This document shows positions 44,073-51,196 of a DNA stretch of 51,196 bases, piece by piece. Source of the DNA: Pelagophyceae sp. CCMP2097 (Eukaryota; Sar; Pelagophyceae); the NCBI GenBank assembly GCA_026770575.1, contig MU657175.1, forward strand, positions 589,758 to 640,953. Reading direction: 5' to 3'. Under the pieces are notes generated by a model. The model made no database searches and was not told the DNA's origin. It saw only the letters and a program-made list of their open reading frames with translations. Within the stretch, counting starts at the first letter, position 1. Each line of letters starts with the position of its first letter. Both the position numbers and the translations under genes were made by a program.

Positions 44073-45002
44073 ATGGCCGCGGTGGCGCCGCCCGTGGACG
44101 CGCCGCAGGTGTCTCGCCCGCTCTCCGGGCTGCGCGCGTCGCCGCCCGTGGACGCGCCGCCGCTCGCCGGCTCCGGGCTGCGCGGCGCGGACGTGGCGCG
44201 CGCGGCATCGGGCATGTCGTGCGGTTCCGCAGACGGTATCGCGGGCTTGCGCTCGGCCGACGGTATCGCGGGTCTGCGCCTCGCTCCCGCGACGGACGCC
44301 GTCTCCCTCGCGCTGAAGCGCGACACCGTCGTGGTCTTTGTGGACGTCACGCTGGAATCCTCAAAAGGCGACCTCGTCGGCCTACGAGTGGTCCGCGGAA
44401 GGCACTGGCGCGCCCAGTGGCGAGACGACTCGGTAAGTGCAGACGAAGCCTTGAAAGCATGCCCCTTATTCGACGCGAGAACTTGATCGACGCGAAACGT
44501 CCCTTTTTCGACGCGTCTCTTTAGCACGGCTGCGGCACCATAATCGGCTTCCTCGACTCTGGCGGCGCGCTCCGCGGCCGGCAGACGGTGACACGAAAGT
44601 ACGCGGACATGTTCCATACCCCACAGGACAAGCACTGCGGGCCCGGCCACCAGCCGCAGGGGCCCGGGTGGTGCGTTTTCGCTTTGAAAAGAGATCCTGA
44701 GACCTATAGAAAAACCTATAGAATGCACCCGTAGGTGTGCTGTAAGGTGGGATGTGTCCGACAAGGAAGCCCTCTACCCCATCGGCGCCACGGGGCCGTT
44801 GGGAGAGTGGTGGACGGGAGGGCAATGCTACGCCCTCGCCCTCGCCCCGGAAGGCTCGCCGCCGGACCCGCACCCGGCGCCCACGCCCAGATCAGCCTCG
44901 CTCGCTTCACCGTCGTCCAATGCTCTTACGCCGGGCCCCTGGAGCGAAGACGAGGACAAGACGGGCGAGGTCCAGGCCGCTGGCCTCGCCACGGACCGCT
45001 AG
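44073..45002 (+). CDS. MIB/HERC2-domain-like protein
   Basis: Three exons, join(44073..44432, 44525..44670, 44735..45002), close to exactly 257 aa. The N-terminal about 90 residues are low complexity with internal repeats (PPVDAP twice, SADGIAGLR twice). The core is a MIB/HERC2-type domain, LVGLRVVRGRHWRAQWRDDS, then GCGTIIGF and GWCAVRWD, and finally ALYPIGATGPLG and GGQCYALALA. Such domains occur in ubiquitin ligases (Mindbomb, HERC2), where they bind substrates or partners. Here there are no ankyrin, RING or HECT parts, so it is a stand-alone domain protein of unknown role. The tail is Pro/Ser-rich and acidic. Splicing TG|GTGCGT...TAG|G rebuilds GWCAVRWD, matching the broken upstream copy. 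It converges with the next gene 66 bp away. Confidence 0.72.
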
Positions 45003-45068
45003 CTGCGACCCGCGGGCCTGCAAGCCGGCGCATCCATTCCTATTAGAACGATATCCTTTGCCTCGCCG

Positions 45069-48000
45069 CTAGCCGGGCCCGATGCCGCGCGGCCGGAAGG
45101 GCGATTGCTGGGGCTGGAACGGCGAATGCGAGTTTTGCTGCGGGAGGTCCATCGACTGGGGAATTAAGGGCGGGCAGAGGAAGCGAGTGAAGTGATGCCT
45201 CAGCTCTTCGGGGACCGTGCCGCGCCTAGGATCGTCTTTCGAGGCCCCACGCGTTTCCCCCCGCCTTCCTTGACAGCCTTTGCTGAGGTTTTGGTTTGCG
45301 GCGCGGGTCTCCTGCATCGGAGGTGCTTTGCAAGTCGCCGCGTCGTTTGCCCTTGCGGAAAGGAGCTGGACGAAGTCTTGCAGCAGCGCAAACTCTTCGC
45401 GGCTGCACTGCATCGTTTTCGGTTCCACGGCGCCCTGCCCGGGCGCAGCCTTGGCGGTCGTGACCCACTCCCACCACGGCACCACCTAGAGGCGGCGCGA
45501 CGGTGCTGCACCCGCGTACGACAGGGCGAGCCTCTGCGACCAGTGCCCAGGGTCCGGGTTTGCCGATTGGTGACGCGGGGCCGACGTCGGTGAGGTTCTC
45601 AGGAGAGAGAAAGCAGATGGAAATGTCCGCCGCCGGCGTGCCCGTGCCTAGCGATGCGTGTGCACCGTCGCCCTTTGCATCCGTCTCGATTTGCACTCAC
45701 GGTGCTCTCTCCGCATGCCGTGGTGGATCACCAGCGCGTGCACGCCCACGTTGCCCCGGTCGTCCACCGTGGCGATCTGGATCCACGCGTCGTCGGGCTG
45801 CTGGAAGAGGTACGCGACGGTGCCTTTGACTTCCACTAAGGGGGCCTCGAGCGCAACTTTCTTTTCGTTCTTGCTCGCCGCCGCGACCTCTTCCTCGTTG
45901 GTCAATTGCATCCCCGTCACCATGTTCAGGAACTCTGGCGCAAAGTCGAAGTCTTGCCAGCAGCGCGAGTCGTCCAACGAGAACTCGTCGGTCAACACTC
46001 GGTCCTCGAAGTCGTAGACGCCCTTCTTCACCAAGACGGTCACGTTGCCCCCGTCAAGATCCATGACCATGCGGATGCCGTCCTTCTTCTGCACGGGCCC
46101 GGGGAAGGCGAGGTCGATGTACGTGGCTGATCGGCCGAGGATGCCGACTTTGATCGACCGGTATGAAGTGCGACTAAAGCTCATCTTCTCCCCCTGTTTT
46201 AAAGCTTGGGCCCACTCCGTTGAAAAGAGAATGGGCACGTGCCACTCGTCCAGCCTCTCGATGCGGCCGGCCTTGCACTGCTGCGGCGGTCTGGGCTTTA
46301 ACCTCTTGAAAGCGAGTGCGTCTGTGAACAAGTCGCCGTCGAGCTCGTTGCTGAAAACGTCCTGCACCTCGTATTCATCGAGCACGGTGTTCGACCCGAC
46401 GAGCGCCGCTCGGGACAGGCCTTCCAGCGCGGCCGGGTCGGCGAAGAAGCAGACGCTCCGTTCGCCGGGGCGGTCGAGGCGGTCCTCCTCTGGGTCCGTT
46501 TCAAGCCAAAGATTGGAGTACGTCTTTGAATGGCCATCTTCGTCGTAGAGCACCACCGCCAGGTGCGGCTGCGGCTCAGAATCCACTCGGACCGCATCGT
46601 CGCAGAGCGGGAGCCGGCCGACGACCAGTTGCTTCGCACCAGCAAGGTGGAGTAAGATGTCCAACATCTCAGTGTCCTCGGGTTGCAAAACGCGCTCCGC
46701 GCCCAGCCCAAGCACCAAGAGCGGGACAAGCAGCGTATGCAGGTGCAGCGTGTGGATGCCCGATTTGGGGCGGGTGCCGGGGGCGACGCCTAGTTCACGA
46801 AACTGCTCAAGACGGCTGGAGAGGTGAATCTCGAGGGCCACTTTTCAAGGACGGGAAAGGCCACGTCTCGAGGTCCACGGTTTCGGGCATCCATCGGGGG
46901 CCGCCCGAGGCTCGATGGAAGGTCCAGGTTCGCCGGTCTCCGATTTGTCCGGCGCGGCCGTGGACCGCCGAGCGCGTTCACTTTTGCGAGTCTGCACGTC
47001 TCCAACATGTGTCGGAAATAGTCTCGGAAATAGTCGTCATCCAGCTGAAGCGGCAGGTTCGAAGACGGGGCGCACTCCCAGGCGAAGTTGGCCTCGGAAC
47101 GGACCTTTTCGTCCGCGGGTCCATCTCCCGCATGCCTTTCCGCAGAGTTCATGTATAATTGGAACATATCCGGGAGCACAAATTGGACCAAACTCGACGT
47201 CGGCGCCAGCGAACCTTCAAAGCCGAGGCAGCGCCAGCCCAGCACGCCCGGCCACAGCTCGGGCGGCAGCTGCAGGCATTGTTCTCTCAAATAGGCTTGA
47301 ACGTCGCGGCCGTGGCTGAGATGCAACAAAGTCGCCGTCAAAAGCACGCCGCCCGCTTTCGTCACCAAACGCGCTGCTTGGAGCACGGGGAGGAGGCCGA
47401 CGTGGTCCGCGACGTTTGAAGTCGAGACGAGATCATACGTCTGCTCGAGTTGAGAACAGAGAGCGGTGCAATCTCCGAGGGTCAAGATCCATTCCACCTT
47501 GCCTTTTCGCATCCGTAATTCGTCGACCCACGTCGCGAGTTCGTCGTTGCAGTGATTCGCGAGGGGCCTCGAGGAGTCGTAGGACGAGGAGCAGAGCGGG
47601 AATGCGAGAAAGGGGTTTGATCCGTAGTGCACGTCGAAGGACCCAGGCTTCTTAAAGAGCGTCGGGTTCACCTTTGGCGTCGCGGCCACCTCGTGGCCCG
47701 TGGCCTCGTACCATTCTGAAGTGCACTCCAAGGGCTCGACGACACCACTCGCTAAATATTGGACAATCTCGGCCTTTGCGTTGTCGCACGGAAAGTCGGC
47801 ATCTTGCAGGGTCAGCGTCAAAAGCGCAGACGTCGCGTGGTTCTCGAAGATGGTCGCCATGGAAATGCCGTCAAACGTCGCCGGCAACGAAGCGCGGTAC
47901 TCGTCGTCCAGGACTACGGATCGTTGCGCTTGCGCCTACGTCACGATTCAAAGACCAAGAAAGGCCAGTCGAACCACTTACAGATTGCAGGTGGAACATG

Positions 48001-48757
48001 TCCCAGAGTTTCCAGTTTTGGAGGACGGTTGAAACTTGGCGCCAGTCTTCGGCAGTTCGGAAAGTTGCGCCGACTTGGGCCAGCGCGTCTAATGCGCCCT
48101 CGCCCGTCAGCGCTTTCAGAGCCGCCACCAAATCAGCGTTGGCGTCGTGCGAGAGCCCGAGCGAGAACCATACTTGGAAGACGTGTTCCGCTCGCTTGGC
48201 GTGGTGGGCGAGGTACAGGATGACGACGTTCCGCGCCATCTAACGCCACATGTACGCCACGCGTCTGTCGAGAGACGCCAGCGACCTCTGCAGCGACCTC
48301 TGGGATGCAGGGACCTCTGGGATGCAAGGATGCAGAGTATGCAGGGGCAGCCTTCCTTTCAAGATGTCTCTCGGGTGCCTCTCCGGAGGCCGTTCGTGAG
48401 CGACCGGAAACGCACGACGTGGACGTCTGAATCGTTCACGGTGAACTTGGCCGGCTTGCGGTTATTGGCCTGCCTGGTCAGGGAGTAGAGCGGCGAGCGG
48501 AGGTCACCAGAAGCAAGAAGTAAGACGTCCGTGGCGTTGTTGACCAAGACGTTTGTAGGTGCGGTATTTCCAAACGGATAGAAGAAGCTCAGCTTCTCGT
48601 GCAGCACCAGCCGCTGGAACGACGGCGTCCGCATCGACGAACGAGGGGCCGAAGACGAAGACCGAGAAAGCGCCGCGGCGCCGGCGCCGGCGCCGCGGCG
48701 AACAGACGCCGGAATGGCCGCGCCGCGCAGCAGCGCGCGCGCGCGCCGGAGCAGCAT
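45069..48757 (-). CDS. DUF4470-domain protein
   Basis: Exons: 48757-48416, 48239-47982, 47935-46982, 46802-(about 45706), then one or more exons between about 45640 and the stop at 45069. The first three junctions are phase-consistent; the 3' part is not fully resolved. The start at 48757 (MLLRRARALLRGAAIPA) resembles an organelle presequence; a later ATG (MRTPSFQRL) is possible. DUF4470 hallmarks: FFYPFGNTAPTNVLVNN, DVLLLASGDLRSPLYSLT, MARNVVILYL and YDLVSTSNVADHVGLLPVLQ. DUF4470 is found in MYND-finger proteins and in the dynein assembly factor DNAAF3. I see no MYND finger (no C-x2-C...H/C series) here. Downstream residues include EYEVQDVFSNELDGDLFTDA and, near the 3' end, WWEWVTTAKAAPGQG and EEFALLQDFVQLLSARA. 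Function is unknown; methyltransferase-like folding is inference. Confidence 0.75.
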
Positions 48758-49691
48758 GCCTGCGGCTACGACCCGGTGCGGGCACAAGGACGGCGAAGGG
48801 CTGCGGGCACGCGCCCGAGGTCGAGCTCGAAGCTCGCCGAATTTCAGCGAAGTTTCGGATCGTTCGGAGAGACGTCTCGTGCGTCCGGCGCGGCCGACGT
48901 GCGCGCACGGACAGCGGCGATCACTGCAGTCCGGGCGGGAGCCTGCCCGGTGCACTGCAACGTGGTTCTCGCCCTGTAAGGCTCTAGCCCTTCAAAGGCT
49001 ACCAAGGCATCCGAATGCGCAGTGAGACGTGAGTTGCGACGAGTCGCGCGTTTCGCCGAACTTTCGGCAAGCAGCCCGCGCAAGAGTCGCGGCGGTTCGA
49101 GGGTGCCGCCCGCCGACGCGGGAGAGCCGCTCCCCGACGCGACGGCGAGCCAGTTGGACGCCGCTCGATGCGTGGCGGACAACGACGTCGCCCCGTCGGG
49201 CAAAGCGTGCATTCACGGGTCGCTCGCCAGCGCGCGTGGCTTGGCGAAACAGACGACCCGGCCGCCCTGCGCTGCGGGCACACGTCGCCCGCGGTGCTTG
49301 CCGTTGCGTCTTCACCCGCCGCCCCATCTGGCGCCGTCTGCCTCGAAACCGCGCGGGACGACGCCGGTGAGAAGCCTGCAGCCGCTCGAAGTGCGCGCCC
49401 CAGCCACCTGCGAACCGACGGATCCCTATACCGGAAAGTACGACGAGAGGCGCGCGGCAGGCCGGCGCGGGGCCGCCGCCGCGGTCCCGGCATGCGCCTC
49501 TGTCAGCGGCCGATGCTCGCGCTGCTGCGCCTCGAAGTGGCGCGGCCAGCTCGCGGGCGGCAGCATTGCGGGCGGCAGGGGTCCTTTCCCTTGATTTTCA
49601 CCTTCGAATTCCCCCTTGCGGAGAGATAGAGAAGTCGCGTAATTGGCTCGGTCGCACCCATCTCGCGCGAGACGGTTTGGTGGCCTCCATC
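48758..49691. promoter_or_regulatory. Divergent region between the DUF4470 gene and the KDEL receptor
   Basis: The 934 bp between two divergent starts should contain both promoters. It is unusually long for this window. Frames on the plus strand include ASQLDAARCVADNDVAPSGK and a Cys-rich piece (CASVSGRCSRCCASKW), but no family or splice-consistent gene could be built. A small uncharacterised gene here cannot be excluded. Confidence 0.35.
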
Positions 49692-50833
49692 ATGCTCAAC
49701 TTCTTCCGCCTGTCCGCCGCCGCGTCCGACGAACGCACGCCTCAACGAAAAGGAGCGGCGGTCGCCACGGGGCCCGTTTGAAAGATCTCCGCCGCGCGAA
49801 AGTGGGGCCTCGAGCCGCGGCGCGTCCGCGCCGCATCGCCGCCGAGGATCGAGGGGCCCTCCGCGCACCCCGTCCAAGGCCCCGAGCGCGGAGTGGTTCG
49901 AAGAGTGCGCGAAAAAAGCCTCTGAATTTCGGCGCCGCGCCGCGCTCGTCCGGCCGCGCCCGAGACGGAGCTTCGTCAGAGCCCGCGGGGAGGCGCGCTG
50001 CCCGCTCGTCGGTCCGACGCTTTGCGGGGCTCGAAGAGGCCGGGGCCGCTCGGGCGGCGCGGCGCGGGTGGCCTCTGCCGCCGCGGCGCGCGCCCCGTCG
50101 TCTGGGCCGCCCACCTCCCGTTTCGCAGGGCGGGCGACATGGCGCACGTGTGCTCGATTGTGATCCTCATCCTACGGCTGCGCGTGTCCAAGTCGGCCGT
50201 GGGCATCTCGCTGAAGACGCAGGAGCTCTTCCTCCTCGTGTGCGTTTCCGCCACAGGCTGCCTTCCTCTTGCGAGGCGGTCGCTGGAACGCGTCTTAGGT
50301 TCGTCACACGGTACCTGGACCTGTTTACTACTTATTACAGCATTTACAACTCATGCATGAAAGTGGCGTACATCGCGTCTACGACGTACATCATCTACTT
50401 GATCCGATTCAAGGAACCCTTCCGGTCCAAGTACGACAAGTCGCAGGACTCGTTCCTCCACCTCAAGTTCGCGGTGGCGCCGTGCGCCGCGCTCGCGATT
50501 CTGCTCTGCGCCGTCAAAAGAGAATTGGCGCCTATCGACATGCTCTGGACCTTTTCCATCCTCCTAGAGGCCCTCGCCATCGTGCCCCAGCTCTTCGTGC
50601 TGCAGCGGTACCGCGAGGTGGAGAACCTGACGGGCCACTACGTGTTTTTCCTCGGGGCGTACCGCGGCTTGTACATCCTCAACTGGGTCTACCGGTCCTA
50701 CTACGAGCCCTTTTACCGGCACAACTGGATCGTCTACGTCTCCGGCGCCGCGCAGACGGCGCTGTACATCGACTTCTTCTACTACTACGTAGTGTCCAAG
50801 TACTACGGCGGCAAACTGACCCTCCCGACGTAA
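49692..50833 (+). CDS. ERD2: ER-lumen protein-retaining receptor (KDEL receptor, ERD2)
   Basis: Three exons, join(49692..49711, 50129..50239, 50299..50833), close to exactly 221 aa, the usual length. The first exon is only 20 nt and encodes MLNFFRL; splicing through a 417-nt intron gives MLNFFRLAGDMAHVCSIVIL, the conserved family N-terminus. Further signatures: GISLKTQELFLLVFVTRYLD, YNSCMKVAYIAST, DMLWTFSILLEALAIVPQLF, VENLTGHYVFFLGAYRGLYI and NWVYRSYYEP. Seven hydrophobic spans are evident. The receptor binds KDEL/HDEL-type C-termini of escaped ER proteins in the Golgi and returns them in COPI vesicles. The tail YYGGKLTLPT resembles the cytosolic retrieval tail. The first donor is GTCCGC and the second GTGCGT. 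Confidence 0.95.
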
Positions 50834-51196
50834 AGGCGCAAACGCCGGCCGGGCCCGCGATACCGGCGCGCCAAATAACGCACTCACGTCGATCCGCTCC
50901 TGCTGTCCCGAATGCGCTGGGCACGCCTGGTCAAGCCGAGGGGCTCGCATGCGATGAGAGAGGCTCGCACTGAGCTAACACCGATTTCAGGTAGCCCATA
51001 ACCTTAAATTGGCGTACTTTTTGAAACTTTTTCAAATTGTTCAAACGCCTTCGAAGAAGCCCCGGGCTGGGGGGAAGTCGGGTATAGAGTCCGGCGCAGC
51101 GCGGCGGACCGGCGCCGGTGCGTCCTGCTTCGCGGCGTGCAGGTTGGTCTTAAAGTTGGGACAGAATTGGCCGCCTATAGGCCGCGGGCCGTGAGC
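50834..51196. other. 3' flank of the KDEL receptor, no gene seen
   Basis: The last 363 bases follow the KDEL receptor stop. They contain its 3' UTR and a small AT-richer patch near 51000-51040. No gene, repeat or RNA gene is recognised before the window ends. Confidence 0.45.

Noticed and set aside
49643..50298. N-terminal extension of the KDEL receptor reading frame
   Set aside because: The upstream residues are translation of the 417-nt and 59-nt introns. The conserved N-terminus comes from the tiny exon at 49692 and exon 50129-50239.

Overview
The window is nuclear DNA from a GC-rich, intron-rich single-celled eukaryote, most likely a stramenopile alga of the pelagophyte type. The signs are short spliceosomal introns (about 45-420 nt) with GTGCGT/GTGAGT-like donors and TAG|G or CAG|G acceptors, eukaryote-only genes (SRP receptor alpha, KDEL receptor, tubulin ligase, CFAP58, EML), tight packing on both strands and strong GC3 bias. 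The lineage is inferred from gene structure and composition; no marker gene fixes it. Exon joins were worked out by hand from reading frame, splice phase and recalled family sequences. Several genes close to an exact multiple of three over 3-10 exons, which supports those models.

Layout. 0.5-5.3 kb (minus): a small HAD-fold protein and a coiled-coil/IQ/armadillo-like protein. 5.9-7.8 kb (plus): an FHA-domain protein kinase. 8.7-11.7 kb (plus): an eight-exon HSP70. 12.0-14.8 kb (minus): a bacterial-looking fusion of an alpha-helical, six-hairpin-like domain with a CapA domain. 15.3-22.6 kb (minus): a giant EF-hand/triple-HELP-WD40 EML-type protein, head to head with CFAP58 (23.0-26.6 kb, plus). 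26.8-27.5 kb: two decayed WD40 3' ends. 27.7-29.1 kb (plus): an ABHD12-like hydrolase. 29.2-29.7 kb (minus): an Ala/Pro/Lys-rich basic protein. 30.0-32.3 kb (minus): SRP receptor alpha. 32.3-34.1 kb: a 1.8-kb inverted-repeat element with no transposase seen. 34.3-35.3 kb (plus): a plastid-type PDZ-ferredoxin fusion. 35.7-37.8 kb (plus): a TTLL9-like tubulin polyglutamylase. 37.8-39.6 kb: a largely empty, repeat-rich stretch. 39.6-42.9 kb (minus): a pentameric-channel-like protein with C-terminal Tudor-like domains. 43.2-45.0 kb (plus): a broken and an intact MIB/HERC2-like gene. 45.1-48.8 kb (minus): a DUF4470-family protein. 49.7-50.8 kb (plus): the KDEL receptor.

How the genes relate. Three genes within 22 kb (EML-type, CFAP58, TTLL9-like) belong to the microtubule/flagellum programme, and two of them share one short divergent promoter region. 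SRP receptor alpha and the KDEL receptor are ER/Golgi trafficking genes. The rest look like unrelated housekeeping or lineage-specific genes.

The most unusual items are the two-domain CapA fusion, the PDZ-ferredoxin fusion, the channel-Tudor fusion, three introns that appear to use GC rather than GT donors, an intron bounded by a 7-bp direct repeat, and the inverted-repeat element filling the SRP-receptor/PDZ-ferredoxin intergenic space.
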